Origin: Rhabditoides inermis
Taxonomy: Eukaryota > Nematoda > Chromadorea > Rhabditida > Rhabditidae
Assembly: GCA_963966185.1 (NCBI GenBank)
Contig: CAWZYM010000148.1
Location: 1,258,501-1,322,500, forward strand
Direction: 5' to 3'
DNA: 64,000 bases
Part shown: positions 12,086 through 23,990 of the stretch, piece by piece
Layout of the letters: each line of letters starts with the position of its first letter
How positions within the stretch are numbered: the stretch's first letter is position 1
The notes under the pieces: model-generated
The model's database searches: none
Seen by the model: the letters and a program-made list of their open reading frames with translations, nothing else
Told to the model about the DNA's origin: nothing
Program-made: the position numbers and the translations under genes

Positions 12086-15000
12086 AGGGAGGGAGGGAGG
12101 GAGGGAGGGAGGGAGGGAGGGAGGGAGGAGGGGAGGGAGGGAGGGAGGGAGGGAGGGAGGGAGGGAGGGAGGGAGGGAGGGAGGGAGGGAGGGAGGGAGG
12201 GAGGGAGGGAGGGAGGGAGGGAGGGAGGGAGGGAGAAAGGGTGAACCGACGTGCGAGAAACTCAGTGTCGCGGTGACTGAGCGGAGTGAACTTTCGACTC
12301 CTTTGCTTCAATTCGGCCACATTGTCACAGTACGAAGACGTATCAGCAAGCGACATCGGATTCTAAACGATCGCTATCAGATATCGATCGATATACGATC
12401 GATATCAAGGTCGATCTCACCCACCTCGGAAACGTGAATACACACTCCGCGATGTTCTACGTACATTTTACCGCACTGCTGAAGCTTGGCTATAACATAC
12501 ATACATTAGAAAGGAGAGAGAGAGATACAGAGAGAGAGAGAGAGAGAGTTGGTATAACGGCCTATGGAGGGGCAATGACGTCATCCACTCACGGAATATG
12601 CACTTGAACTGGTCAGTCATTCGTCCGCTGGGATCGGCAAAGTACTGAAACAAGCCATAAGGTTACTTAAGATATACGGTATAAAGTACCACCGTACACC
12701 ATATTACGTCAGTACCGTTCCGAAGAACTGCGTATTTCATTGTTCAATTTGTATTTCATTGTATTTCATTGTCACAGGCATACGGTGCCCTACAGTACCC
12801 TAGCTTCAGTACTCAGTACCGTTCCAAAGAAGAGCCTATTTGATAGTTAGGTATTCGATGCCCTACAGTACACTAGCTACAGTACTAGGCACCGTTCTAA
12901 AGAAGGGTGTATTTCATAGTTAGGTATACGGTACCCTTCAGTACTCCAGCTACATACAGTACCCCGTACCGTTACGAAGAATCGCTTATTGCATAGTTAA
13001 ATTGTGGGGTAGAAATTGTCAACGCTCACGTCCTCGTCGTGCCCCCCGGGAGTCTGTTTGCCTGTGCATACAGACTGCTAAGTTCAAATGTTGACTACTT
13101 TCGAGTCAAGGAATTGTCACCCTTTGACAATACGACAGGCATTATGCCCAACATACCGACTATGCGATCATCGCAAAGAACCAGGACCCGCTGCATGCGC
13201 CAACCGAGGATGCCGATGAGGTGGAAAAAGACAAGTTCTTTGACGAGCTGGCCAAGATTGCGAGATCGGCCGGCAAGTCAGAGCTCGTCCTCGGACTTGA
13301 CTCGAACAGCCGCGTGGCTGCCGACGCCATCCCCGCAATGAAGGTGGAGGCGTGCTGCCGTCTGCACAAGCAACAACGGTCAGCGGATAGTGGATCTGCT
13401 GGAGAGTTACGACCTTATCGTCGCGTCGGCCTGGAAGCGCAACCGTCCCTGGCAGCGCGCAACCTGGAGGAAGAACTGCATCGGAAGGCCGCACCAGATC
13501 GACTACCTGCTCGTCAAGAAGAGCCAGGCCGGCGCCGTCCTCTCCAGCAGGACTGCCGGAGCCTGCCGGACTTACGAGCCTGCCGGAAATACGACTCGGA
13601 TCACATCCCCCTGGTTCTTGTCGTGAATGGATCCGGAACGCGCCGTCGCTCGTACTATCAGAAGAGACCGCCCCGCCTCGACTCTCGCCTGCTGATCACG
13701 GATGGTGACGTGCACGCGGACTACCGAGGGATAGTGAAGAAGAACCTGCAGGAGAGGCAGAAGAAAGGAGAGACAGATGCTGACTCGTGGACGACTGCAG
13801 TTCAGCAGGCAGCCAAGGAGACGATCCTAACTCTGAAGGTGGAGAAGAAGCACGATGGAGCGTCAGTAAAGGAATCCTTGTGCTACGCGAGCATGCTGCT
13901 GGCGAAGCAGAGAGGAAAGCTGAAGGCTCACCGTCAACTCAAGGCGGAGCTGCGGAGGATCCGGAAGAAGCAGTGGGAGGAGGAATGGTTAAGGAGGAGC
14001 AAGGAGTTCGAGGACGCTTGGGGAAGGCAGGATGCCCGCACAGCATTCTCTCTGCTGAAGCGGTACAGCGGGAAGTGAAGCAGGACGACGCCCGTCATCT
14101 CTGACGGTGTGTCACTCGTCACCGGGAAAGCGGCGTGCGCGGTGTGGGCTGGTCACATCGACCGCCTACTCAACCAGCCGTGCCCGTCTGCTCCCGCCCT
14201 GCCACATACCGCCCGTCCTGACTACAACTGCAGGACGGTGCCGCCAACCATGGATGAGCTGCATGTGTGCATGAAGAAGCTGAAGAATGGGAAGGCTGCC
14301 GGAGACGACGACCTCACTCCGGAGATGATGAAGGCTCTGCCCGCCTTTGGGATCCGTGAGCTGCATCAGCTGATTGTCAACATCTGGGAGAGGAAGGAGG
14401 TGCCAGACTCGTGGAGAAATGCCACCATCGTCCCGTTGCTGAAAAAGGGCAGCCCCACCGACCCAGCCAACTACCGTGGTATCTCACTGATCCGCGTCTG
14501 CTACAAGCTGGTGGAGCGTCTGCTGCTACTTCGCATTGTGGAGCAACGAAACCGCCCGAGACGAGCAGCACGGATTCCGCCCTGGAAGGTCCACCATCGA
14601 CGCCGTCTTCTCTCTGAGACGGATCGTCGAGCTGCGTGCCCGATTCAAGAAGCCGAATTACATCATCTTTGTCGACATCCGGGCAGCATTCGACAGTCCC
14701 GATCGAGACCGCCTCTTCGATGCCGTGCGCGCCGACGGAGTACCAGCCCCGCTAGTCGACCTTCTACGAGACCTGTACAGCCGTACTACTGCCGCTGTCC
14801 GCACTCTTTGCGGAATCACGCAGCAGTTCGCCGTCCGGACGGGAGTGCGCCAAGGATCCGTCTGCGGCCCGCTACTGTTCAACTATGTCATCGACGACGT
14901 GATGCGGCGTGTTGTGGAGGAGTGTGGAGAAGGAGTGGAGCTGCACCCGACAGGACGGAAAGTCACCGACCTCGACTACGCGGATGACATCGCTCTGCTT

Positions 15001-16468
15001 GGAGAAGATCCTGTTAACCTGCAGGAAGCTGTCGACCGTCTCAGTTTCCTCGCTGCCTCGTACGGTCTGACCCTCAGGCCGGACAAGTGCGAGTCGATGA
15101 CCATCCCGCGAGGAGTAAAGGAGGAGTTCACTGTCAATGGAGAGAAGATCGCGCAGACCAACAACTTCCGCTACCTCGGTTCGTGGATTAGCAGCGACGC
15201 CGACCTTACTAAGGATGTGGAGGCGCGAATCGCCCAAGCCTGCTCCGCGTTTCGCTGGAAAAGGTTTTGTGGAGATCGAGCGTCGCCAATCACGTCAAGC
15301 TGCGGATCTACCTCACCGCCATCCGACCTGCGATGCTCTACGGATCCGGTACTTGGGTTCTCAATAAGAAGCTCAAGGAGAAGCTGGATACGGCGGAACG
15401 CAAATTCTTGCGCCGGATGCTAGGCTACTTCTACCCAAACCGTCGCCACATCTCGCAGTTGTATCGGGATGTAAACAACACCTACTCCCGTCTCCTGCGC
15501 AAAAAGTCCAAACTGCCCACCCCCTCGCGGCAAGTGGCGGCAACGAGAGTTCGTCTCTTGGGACACGTGCTGCGACGAGAAGACTATCGGATTGTGAAGC
15601 AAGCTGCGCTCACACTACCGCCGCCGGAGTGGAGACGAGGCCCAGGAAGGAAACGCGCCACATGGGACGAGAAGCTGAAGGAGGATGTCGGACCCACGCC
15701 TGCCGTGCGCGCCAAGGTTACCTCGAGAGACACTTCGTTCCGCAGAGCTTGGAAGCAGTGGATGGACGCTGTTATGGACATAGCACAAGACCGCGTCAAG
15801 TGGTCAGAACTGGTTCACACGATGCTCGCCGGCTAAGGAGCGACAACGCTCCAGATGATCTACGGAGAATCGGCCGAGTGAGTGAGTGAGTGAGTGAGTG
15901 AGTGGTATACGGTGATCTACAGTACTCTAGCTACAGTACTCAGTACCGTTCCAAAAAAGAGCCTATTTGATAGTTAGGTATTCGATGCCCTACAGTACAC
16001 TAGCTACAGTACTCGGCACCGTTCCAAAGAAGACCCGATTTGATAGCTAGGTATACGGTACCCTACAGTACTCCAGCTACAGTACTCGGCACCGTTCCAA
16101 AAAAGGGTCTATTTCATAGTTAGGTATAGGGTACCCTACAGTACTCCAGCTACAGTACCCCGTACCGTTCCGAAAAAGCGCGAGTCGACGACGGCACAGA
16201 ACTTGCCGCGCGCCTCGTCGGAGAGAACCAGGTCAAAGGTTCTCGTGCAGACCTTCTCTTTGCTGTCCCACTTCGGATCCTCCGCCTCCGCCCTGCAACG
16301 GATACGGTACAAGTAGGGGGCGGGGACACACCGATGAATCTTCGCGCGGCAGTTGAATGCGGCATCGGTGAATCCGCGTGCGTAGGGGGATCCGGGTAGG
16401 GCGGCGGCGGCAGAGATGAGGGAGAGGAGCAGCAGCAGTCGCCGACACACACCGGCACAGTCGACCAT
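8986..16468 (-). CDS. Secreted protein of unknown family, conserved exon structure
   Basis: The start ATG at 16468 opens a strong signal peptide (RRLLLLLSLISAAAALPG) and a Cys-bearing domain ending at about 16166. In-frame exons then run leftward: YFADPSGRMTDQFKC (12643), KLQQCGKMYVEHRGVC (12480), DTSSYCDNVAELKQ (12340), VGLVWLDPAKQEQY (11830), the NVFYPTVGLPTHYSWGECYY exon (11490-11430), MRELHSHCKFDYG (11280), FSIDGKDFFG (10800), FGMRLPIYNGAVED (10720), FKDNVKSIQDEALK (10510), VFYMHVEDASDKRD (10340), YEDCPPGFIEY (10090), FCNNYEDSRYPGRK (9600), FAYTTPFMGQTAPP (9290), and a last exon ending KEEEIY at 8986. Most junctions keep phase. Many spaced cysteines and one signal peptide indicate an extracellular protein. 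I recognise no Pfam family. Intron 1 (about 3.5 kb) contains a minisatellite and a LINE. Confidence 0.7.
9113..9150. repeat. (GA)n in the last intron of the secreted-protein gene
   Basis: GA microsatellite just inside the intron before the final exon. Confidence 0.95.
9629..9806. repeat. (CCCTCT)n hexanucleotide repeat
   Basis: About 28 near-perfect CCCTCT units within an intron of the minus-strand secreted-protein gene. The conceptual Pro-Ser and Gly-Glu reading frames over it are artefacts. Confidence 0.95.
12078..12236. repeat. (GGGA)n tetranucleotide repeat
   Basis: About 40 GGGA units with one slip at 12127. It is preceded by GA-rich sequence from 11882 and lies in an intron of the same secreted-protein gene. 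Confidence 0.95.
12660..13004. repeat. 72-bp minisatellite, left part
   Basis: Degenerate repeats containing CTAGCTACAGTACT, then CACCGTTC and TAGTTAGGTAT. The same family continues at 15905-16180, with a period of 72 bases between CTAG landmarks at 15928 and 16000. The LINE sits between the two halves, inside intron 1 of the secreted-protein gene. Confidence 0.75.
13221..14078 (+). pseudogene. LINE endonuclease-to-RT linker, broken frame
   Basis: Endonuclease end and linker region of the LINE. The first part reads in the frame of 13221. After about 13375 the better reading (IVDLLESYDLIVASAWKRN, HQIDYLLVKK) is in another frame, and it returns at SDHIPLVLVV. At least two indels are needed. 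Confidence 0.65.
14109..15836 (+). pseudogene. LINE reverse transcriptase, three frames
   Basis: The RT domain is split over frames 14109-14550, 14536-15265 and 15267-15836. Fingers and palm motifs including YADD are retained. The C-terminal thumb and connection region ends with DRVKWSELVHTMLAG and a stop at 15834-15836. Confidence 0.8.
15905..16182. repeat. 72-bp minisatellite, right part
   Basis: About four units with CTACAGTACTC and GTACCGTTCC landmarks. It continues the left half at 12660-13004. Confidence 0.8.
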
Positions 16469-16836
16469 GGCCGCGACTGATGTGGGAGGACCCGCGCCCC
16501 CTTTTATCCCGCCCCACTCGCTCCATCTCGAGTTAGCCTACGCGTATGTAAAGCGGGTTCGTCGCCCCCTGATATGTTCATTTCGCGATGTTCACGTTGT
16601 GCACAGTCGTGCCTCGATATCTCTGTCGGGAAAGCGACTGAAGATCGGTCTCCGTTCGGGATCGGTCCAAGTGCTTTATTTCAGCCAAGTGCTGTGTCCA
16701 TCGATATTTGGAGACTTTCCCGTTCAGTGTGCCAAATCAGCCTGTTGGGAGCGCACACTCTCACGGATTTCTGGGATTTAACTGACGGCGGAAGCATGCA
16801 AACAGACGCAAGATGGTCTAGAACTTTCGACGGCCG

Positions 16837-16837
<1 letters not shown>

Positions 16838-16881
<44 letters not shown>
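16838..16881. repeat. (GA)n microsatellite
   Basis: About 40 bases of GA between the secreted-protein promoter region and the 42-bp repeat. Confidence 0.95.
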
Positions 16882-16883
<2 letters not shown>

Positions 16884-17052
16884 CGATCTATGACTCACTT
16901 AGCATTATGGTAGGAAAATAATTCGATCTATGGCTCACCCTTAACATTACGGTAGGCGAATAATTCGATCTATGGCTCACCCTTAACATTACGGTAGTAG
17001 AATAATTCGATCTATGGCTCACCCTTAACATTACGGTGAGCGAAAAATTCGA
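16882..17052. repeat. 42-bp minisatellite, locus 1
   Basis: About four copies of a 42-base unit with core ATTCGATCTATGGCTCACCC and TTAACATTACGGTAG. A second array of the same unit lies at 60770-61113. Confidence 0.9.
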
Positions 17053-17421
17053 ATAACTGCTCGGTTTGAAATGTAACTTATTGAAATCCTACTTAATTGA
17101 CGCGCTCTACTGATAATTGTCCATATCTCTAACTCTCTCATTTTCGCTATTATGCTAGCCCCGCCCTTCTGCGCGAGATTCGGATTTTTTGGTAAAAGTT
17201 AATTAGCTGTGCATGTATTGTTGATTTCGATGTATATTTCCCGCTCGTCTTTCACTTATATTTCGTATAGAAAATGCGTCCGTATTCATTTTGTTACGCG
17301 TTTTGGTGTTACCAAATCGCAATGTTTCGTTGTATGTTGTTGTTGACGTCTACTAGCTAACACAGCGTTATTTCATTGTTTGCAAATTAACACGTAACTT
17401 TGGCTAAAGGAACCCAAACTC

Positions 17422-18063
17422 CTAATGTCTTGAGATGCATTTATATCTGATGCGAATTGCGTTGTTGGTGAACAGTAGAACAGTGCGATGAGTCCGTCGA
17501 TGTCCGCGTAGGATCGGATAGTAGGCAGCGCACATTTGTCCGTCTCCGAGCGTCTCGAGGCAGGCCGATGACGAGTGCGATTGAAGGCCATTCCTGAAGC
17601 TAGTTGAATTTGTTTACTGTTGGCTCCGTATTCATTTCGTAACTATTTGAGTAGCCTTATGTTCTATCAGTGCACTTTGCTCTAATACAAAATAAGCGTA
17701 AGGTCACCATTACATGAATCTTTTATTCTGCATCTGTCTATAGATTTTTCTATTTTATAGTTGCGTAGATCAGTCAATGGTAAGTCAGTCAAACAATCCG
17801 CGAAATGTAGGGTGATGGTACGAGCAGCGGCTGCGGCCCGCGGCCTCGTGATCAGCATTGTCTACTTGAGCAATCCCCGCAACCGCCACCGCACCGCCGT
17901 TGACGAGTGTCTCTGCGATTCGATGCACTGTCGTCTACTGATTGTCTATTCACTGTCGTCTACTGATTGTACCTGTCTGTCGGGTGTATTGCTTTTCGCT
18001 CGCTGTACTTCGAGCTCGTTCTTGAAGTAGTCCAGTTTCACATTGGCGATGAGGAAGTGCGGC
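17422..18063 (-). CDS. C-terminal part of an unknown protein
   Basis: Three exons fit in phase on the minus strand: 18063-17973 (PHFLIANVKLDYFKNELEV), 17912-17866 (RHSSTAVRWRLRGLLK) and 17593-17422 (CLETLGDGQMCAAYYPILRG, stop TAG). All borders are AG/GT. The upstream part could not be traced with confidence beyond 18065. No family is recognised. Predicted character is soluble, basic and mixed. It is tail to tail with nothing obvious, and its 5' part may overlap the region upstream of the sorting nexin gene. Confidence 0.45.
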
Positions 18064-18069
18064 CTGCGA

Positions 18070-19112
18070 TAATGAACAGTTGCAGTAGCCAGAAAAAAAC
18101 ATTTTTCATTTTCTAATTCGATTTGTAATTAACGTTATTATGCGTAGATGATAGTCGAATGCAATCGTCTGTGAGCGGTGTTCTTGATGTTGTCTCTGGT
18201 ACTTGTCCAGTTGCGGTTGCCGAGTTGCCTATCACAGTGTTTGTGTATGGTGTCCGGTGGCGGACGCGTGCCTATCGCATCGACGTATCATGGCTACCGA
18301 TCGTCGCGCCTCCCCTCTCGCGGCCGCATTGTCGACTCGACCGGTTCGGTTGGGTTGGCGCCGCTCCAGCGCCCCCGACCTTGCACTGTATACACTCGCC
18401 GCGGCAGCGACACGCTATCAGATTAACATCCCATCCACATCGCGTCCGCGCACAATTGCCATCACTTTCCCCCGCAGCAGCCGTTTACGACGTTTCTATT
18501 CCGGGCTGTGATTGCCGCTGTGATTCTTGGATTCGTACTGTCGCTGGCAGTATGACAGTGGCCACTGAGAGTTCGAGGAAGACGTCGCAGTCGCAACAGC
18601 AACGCACGTATGCGTCTATCGAGTCGCTGCCTTTCTTGAACTGGACTGAACCGCCGGTACGAGAGCTGTTTCACTGTACTTTGAATGTTCAAGGATTACA
18701 CACCGAGAGAGGGAGAGAGAGAGAGAGAGAAAGGGACATAGATAGAGATTGTATGATTTCATCTTGCTGACTGACCGTGACACTCTTTCCTAGTCGTCTC
18801 GTCGATTCCACTTTCCACATTACATCGATTCTGCTATGTTCGTTTGTAGTTATTCGAGTCATGTGCGTCAGTATTGCTCTCTAGTCTTCGTCTCCCTTTG
18901 CATTTGTTCTTAGCGAACGACCGCTTTGTTGTGATTGTCGTATTGATTATTTTCTATCACAGCCGTCCTCCTTCCACCCCTCTCTGCAGCTGCTCAACGC
19001 GTGGCGAGCGAGCGCGGATAGGAGGGAGGTGAGCTAGTCGTTCACTTTGATGATCAAGCTTATCTCGTTCCCTGTTTGCTGTTATATTTCCATTTTACTG
19101 GAATCCCTGTTC
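18070..19112. other. Region upstream of the sorting nexin gene
   Basis: Two in-phase exon candidates on the plus strand precede the SNX17 start: 18552-18656 (MTVATESSRKTSQSQQQ..., donor CCG|gtacga) and 18990-19028 (13 codons, flanked by CAG and GTGAGC). Joined to the acceptor at 19113, both would extend the protein N-terminally in frame. They may be alternative 5' exons or chance. A short (GA)n tract is at 18711-18730. Nothing else is recognisable. Confidence 0.4.
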
Positions 19113-19123
19113 AGCCGGAAGCT

Positions 19124-22100
19124 ATGATCCATGTGACGGTGCCAGACACTCAAGTGCTGGTCGAGGTACACGACCAGACCGCCAAGTACACGGTCAGTGA
19201 TTATTGATTTTTCGATTGCTTTTATGGATATTGATTGTTTATCGATTGGTTGATATCAGTTTAGGCGTTTAACGTGCACGTGAATGGTTGGTACCACGCT
19301 GCCGTCCGCTTCTCCCAACTACACAACTTCGCGGAGACCATGAAGACAAAGTGAGTTTGAAGATTGTTCACGCTCGCAACGCAAATTCATGCAGATGTGT
19401 TACTTTAAACTGTGTATGTGGTGACTAATTTAAACGTTCTGTGTTGAAAGTTTTTATTTTCTATTATATGAATTGAGATATGGGGAGAATTGACACATCC
19501 TGTATCTTTCAGATTCAATGGCCGTCTGAAAGCTCCGGAGTTTCCTCCGAAGAAGTTGTTTCGCAATCTTGAAGGGAGGGCTCTGGATGAGAGGAGAATC
19601 AAGATAGGAAAATATCTGCAAGCAAGTGAGCGTTTTTTTCATCATGCGTTCTGTATAGCTTTGATTCGAGTATCGCATGGGCACTTATTTTGTTGCTTGT
19701 TTTGAAAGTTGTTTCCTTACTCTTCTTATTGCAGTAGTACAACATCCAGAAATCGCCCGGCACTCGTACGTCGAGAAGACCTTCCTCAACTTCCAGATTG
19801 TCAGTTACGAGTTATATACTATATTTATATTTCAAGTTGGGATTAGGAATACTGGAATTACCAGAAATTTTCACTGCTACCTCCTACAATACACGTAATG
19901 ATTGTCGTGTTTAAGCTTTGAGCCTGTTTTGTATGCGGTTGCGGTGTGTGGGGGTTATTGAAATGTATCGAATGATAATACTCTCTTCTATTTGATAATC
20001 TCTCAGTACTGGTCACCGAATCGAATGCACGCGCGTCGTCGCAATACCAGTTAACAGTTGTGTATACCTCGCATATACCTATACCGTAGCTGCGATAATC
20101 GCCGTTCGATGGGCGGCATAGAGGAGCGAAGCAATGATTCACTCTGATCAGTGATGTACTCTTATGGAATGCGGAATGCCGGAATGATTGACGAGTGAAC
20201 TGTGGGATCGTGCATAATTAGCGAATAGCGTAGCGAGTTGAACAGTTTAACTGATCGGACCATTGAGAGTTCAAATACGGCACATGGTTGAAACTTGAAA
20301 CTGTGTGAGCAGGGAGATGATAGATGACAGTGTTCGATGTGTAATGTACTCTGACTGTTGTTGTTTAAGGACTCGTACCGGGGGGCGTCGTCTGCGGGAG
20401 TGACATTGGACATCTACCTGGGGGACGGCGAGCGGCTGCCCCTCAAGTGCAACATACAACACTCCACTGAGGAACTCATGAAGGTAACGTCTTTCTTTCT
20501 CTCAGCCGTGTTTGTATGAAAGAAACTTTGGCAGTATTATGATTTCACAGTTATGTTGTAGTACGATTGTTAACGTTTCTAGTTTTGACAGTAATCTGAA
20601 ACAAGTTATCGAGTTTGTGTATTGTGTTGAGTGACGTTTTGTCCCAGTTGTCTATTGCCGTGTTTCAGTTGTTGTGCACTCAGCTGGGCGGTGGGGAGAG
20701 GTTCTCGTGGTGCTTCGGTCTGTTTTTGGCGAGGGACAGGGGAGGGGAGATGGCTGCCAGCCGAGGCGACGACGGAGCATTCCCCGTCACGTGTGAGTGG
20801 AGATAGGGGGGGGAGGATGATGGGAGATGGGAGAGAACGAGTAGCCGTGTTCAGGTGTGCGTTTGCTGCGCAACTTCGAGTCTCCCTACGTCTCTCTGCA
20901 GCTAGTCAATCAGAAGTCGGCCGGTAAAGGAGTGTTCCACAAGATTCTCTTGAGGTGGGCAGTTTTTTTTTAAATAAGCATGTTCGGAATTGGTTCGGAG
21001 TTCGGAGCACCACCACTTACCATATTGGCAGTGACCACTGCGATTATGTGTTTACGTGAGCTTGATCATGTTTTCTTTTAATATCATTTCAACCTCAATC
21101 TTGATTTCTCGCTCTCGCTGACTCGTTTCTAATGAACGAAATGTCTGCTTTATTCAAACACTATCAAACAAAACAAACACATTTGAAATTAGATCATTTT
21201 TTATTGCAGGAAGCTGGTGTTCGATCCTCGCGTGGAGGAACAACTACTGGATGATGCGGTGTTCAGTCGGCTGCTATTCAAGGAGGTGGGGCATGGAGAG
21301 AGAGAGAGAGGGAGACAAAGAGGGAGAGAGAAAGAGAGAGAAAGAGAGAGAGGGAGAGAGAGTGTCTGTCAGGCTCGTTCTGCGTGGCGGAGTGGGGAGC
21401 TTTGTGTGTTTCGTCCGGACGCGGAGGAGAGGCTGCGCGCCTTGGAGGGGCCGGCCTGCAACGAGTCTGCCATCAATCAGCAGGCACAGGTAACACGCCG
21501 CAATGTTGTTCGTCGTTAACTGAAAATTGATTTCCTGGGGTATTATCAGTAGCTGTCGAAACGAAACGTGTTGTGTGTTTGTATATGATTTGTTTCAGTT
21601 TATTCGCCTGTGCCACCAGCAGCCGGGATATGGGATGGAGTACGTGGACGAGTGTATGTGCGAGAGGGGAAAAGGAGGAGAGGGAGGGTGAGTAGACAGG
21701 GAAGGGAAGGGGGGGGGGGGGGAGATGTCTTGTCTTGCAGTCAGGGCGAGCGAGTCAAGGTGCGTGTGGGCAGGCGGCAGTTGGTGTTCGAGACACAAAA
21801 CGGCGAGGTGCGCGTTTTATAATTTGAAATGTCTAATACTGAAGTTGGTGTTGCACACATTACGAGGAGTGTCGTTGCAGCCAATATGTTTCGTGTAGTT
21901 AGTTGAATTCGTTTTTGCAGCAGTCGATCTACCGTGCGACTCGGATCCGTGTGTGGCGCATCTCGCAGCCGCCATCCAAGGAGGACCCACTCGTGTTCCA
22001 ATTCGAATATCTAGTGGCCAAGGAGAGGTGAGGGGCCATCGATCGAAGCTATTCAATGAGAGAGAAGGGGGAGAGAGACGAATGTTGTGTTGAGGTTCGA

Positions 22101-22636
22101 GTGGATCACTCTGCACACCCCGCAGGCTATTCTCCTCTCGTTGCTCCTCCAGCTCATTGGCTGCGAGATTCTATTCGAACACAGGAGTGGATCGGTGAGT
22201 GTGCTTCACACGAATTGTGTAAATGCTTTGAGTATAGTTGAACGTTATGTTCTCAAGTTTGACTATGAGCTTTGCTATTGCAGATGGAAAGCCAGTTCGG
22301 TCACTTGGAAGAGCGCACGGCGACTTCGGCTGCAATGGAGAGTGATTGGAAGCGTGCGTCCCTCGGAGCCGCCCCCACTCAGACAGAGAGACCGGCCAGC
22401 CCCAGTGCACTGTCCACTCGCTCCCTCGCACTCAACTCGTCGTCCTCTTCCCTCGCATCCAGGGGCGCCCCTTCCGACGCAGACCCGCTAGGGGCCATCT
22501 ACGAGTCGTTCAGCGATGTGTTCACTACCATAACGGTCAGTGCCAAATTCATAATTCATTGGTCTGTTATTTCTGTTTTCAGGATGTTTTGCCGATAGAT
22601 CACTCGAACACTGTGATTACGGACGACGATTTGTGA
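19124..22636 (+). CDS. snx-17: Sorting nexin-17 orthologue (PX-FERM sorting nexin)
   Basis: Fifteen exons: 19124-19192, 19265-19350, 19513-19625, 19735-19799, 20370-20483, 20669-20792, 20855-20954, 21210-21285, 21373-21489, 21599-21687, 21741-21807, 21921-22027, 22095-22194, 22284-22535, 22583-22636. Phases are consistent throughout. The N-terminus is a PX domain (VHVNGWYHAAVRFSQL, then the phosphoinositide-loop pattern PEFPPKKLF), which binds PI3P on early endosomes. Next is an atypical FERM module (LDIYLGDGERLPLKCNI; later RVWRISQPP, FEYLVAKERFEWITLHTPQA). A Ser/Ala-rich tail ends in DDDL, matching the acidic-Leu end of SNX17. It retrieves NPxY/NxxY cargo such as LRP and integrins to the plasma membrane through Retriever. 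The start follows an orphan TTCAG acceptor at 19113. Confidence 0.88.
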
Positions 22637-22741
22637 ACGCACGAGGATTGAAGCCAATGATTCCGAAGATACTTTCACTTTTGCTTAGAGATTGTTCAAT
22701 ACGATTGTATGGGTGCCGTTTATATTTTGTACTAGTGCTAA

Positions 22742-22940
22742 TTCATATCCCATCTTATCACGGCCCGGCCGTAGTGTCACTCATTTGTTCACTGGCCGGT
22801 GAACTCACTCAGACGCACGCTACGCATCAGTTCCGCGTCGCGGTTGGCTCAAGCAATTTAGCAAAACTTGTGCCAGCGAAAGGAATCGAACCCGCGGTGA
22901 ACACATCACTGGTCGCGCTCGCTAGCCAATAGGCTAAATG
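22742..22940 (-). mobile_element. tRNA-like SINE module
   Basis: On the minus strand, TAGCCTATTGGCTAGCG (A-box-like) is followed about 40 bases on by GGGTTCGATTCC (B box). The remainder does not fold as a tRNA. It sits just after the SNX17 gene. Confidence 0.5.
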
Positions 22941-23311
22941 ATCATGACAGCGGTCTCGCAGAAATCGACTATGACGATGAGCTTGATTTTCTGTAACATA
23001 GGAGACGCGTTGCGTGTGCGTCGCGTGCGTTTAAATTCACGCAAATCAGTGAACGCGCGCCGGGCCGTGCTTATTTGTGTCGTTTTTTTACTTTCTGTTC
23101 GGCATTCGAAATTTGTTACGATTTTGCATTAATCGGTGACTACATGTGATGTACCCAAGGTAGAAAACATATTCATAATAATCATTGTGCTATTATAAAG
23201 AATTTTATTATACAATTCAATGCATGGCGCATCTCTTTGAAGAGTTGACAGTCTTATCTCGGTTCATCTATTCGGGTCAGTGGATGGGGATGAATGGGCA
23301 TCGGACGAGGT

Positions 23312-23526
23312 GCCACGGCCCGGATAGTTGCACAGCGCGTCTCACAGAGAGAGCGGCTGGCGCGCAGGCTGCCCCGCGAGTGAATGAGCGCGTAGCGATT
23401 TCAAGAAAGAAATTATCGCGCTCAACCGCTTGCTGGAAAATTCGCAAAAGAGCAGAGCGTTGCGTGTATGCGGCGCGGTCGTGGGCCTGACCGCTCTCGA
23501 CTGTGCAACTATCCGGACCGTGGGTG
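23312..23526. mobile_element. Fold-back element with 22-bp inverted ends
   Basis: CACGGCCCGGATAGTTGCACAG at the left is mirrored by CTGTGCAACTATCCGGACCGTG at the right, about 210 bases apart. No coding capacity is seen; it is MITE-like. Confidence 0.6.
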
Positions 23527-23805
23527 CGTGAACATATGGTTTGAAGGGGAAAAAACGGATTGGCAAGTGAACTTCTGTTTTTCTTTAATTATCTTTTCTA
23601 CATGTTTTATTTTGTTTTTATATACCTATTTATATATTTGGCTCATATTTTTCTGTTGTGATTTCACGTCGTAACGTCGTAACGACGTCGTTGTGCATCG
23701 TGAGATTTGCGGTCTCTTTTACTCAACAAACAACTGCAACAGCAGCAGAGCAGCGCTGACCGTTTTTGTTGTTTATTGATGGTTTCCCTCCAAGACAACG
23801 GAGCG

Positions 23806-23990
23806 GGAGGCGCGCGGGGCAATAGCGGGATACGCGCGGGGGCAATAGCGGGACCCGCTCGCGTGCAGTAGGAATTGCCCCGCCATAGAGGGGGCAATAG
23901 CGGGACCCGCCCGCGTGCAGAAGAAATTGCCCCGCCATAGACGCGCGGGTTTCCCGCTATTGCCCCGCGCGTCTCCCGCAATGAAAATTT
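23806..23990. mobile_element. GC-rich palindromic repeat
   Basis: The arms GGGGCAATAGCGGGA (left) and TCCCGCTATTGCCCC (right) are inverted, with two internal direct copies of about 52 bases containing GCAATAGCGGGACCCGC. A related fragment with GCCCCGCGCGTCTCCCG is at 24402-24480. It is far GC-richer than the flanks. Confidence 0.65.

Larger units (their letters stand above)
13030..15905 (+). mobile_element. RTE-like non-LTR retrotransposon, 5' truncated
   Basis: The coding part starts near 13150, inside an apurinic endonuclease domain (HAPTEDADEVEKDKFFDEL; later SDHIPLVLV). Reverse transcriptase follows from about 14250: KNGKAAGDDDLTPEM, NYRGISLI, EQHGFRPGRSTIDAVF, FVDIRAAFDS, the catalytic DYADDIALL at about 14990, and a GPGRKRATWDEK tail ending at 15835. 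The last 25 bases are (GTGA)n, a short-repeat 3' tail typical of RTE-type elements. The reading frame is broken near 13380, 14550 and 15265, so this copy is dead. It is GC-richer than its surroundings. Clade assignment by eye is provisional. Confidence 0.8.

Noticed and set aside
18203..18511. GC-rich 75-100 residue plus-strand frames
   Set aside because: Arg/Ser/Ala-rich without splice support or family match; several overlap in different frames.
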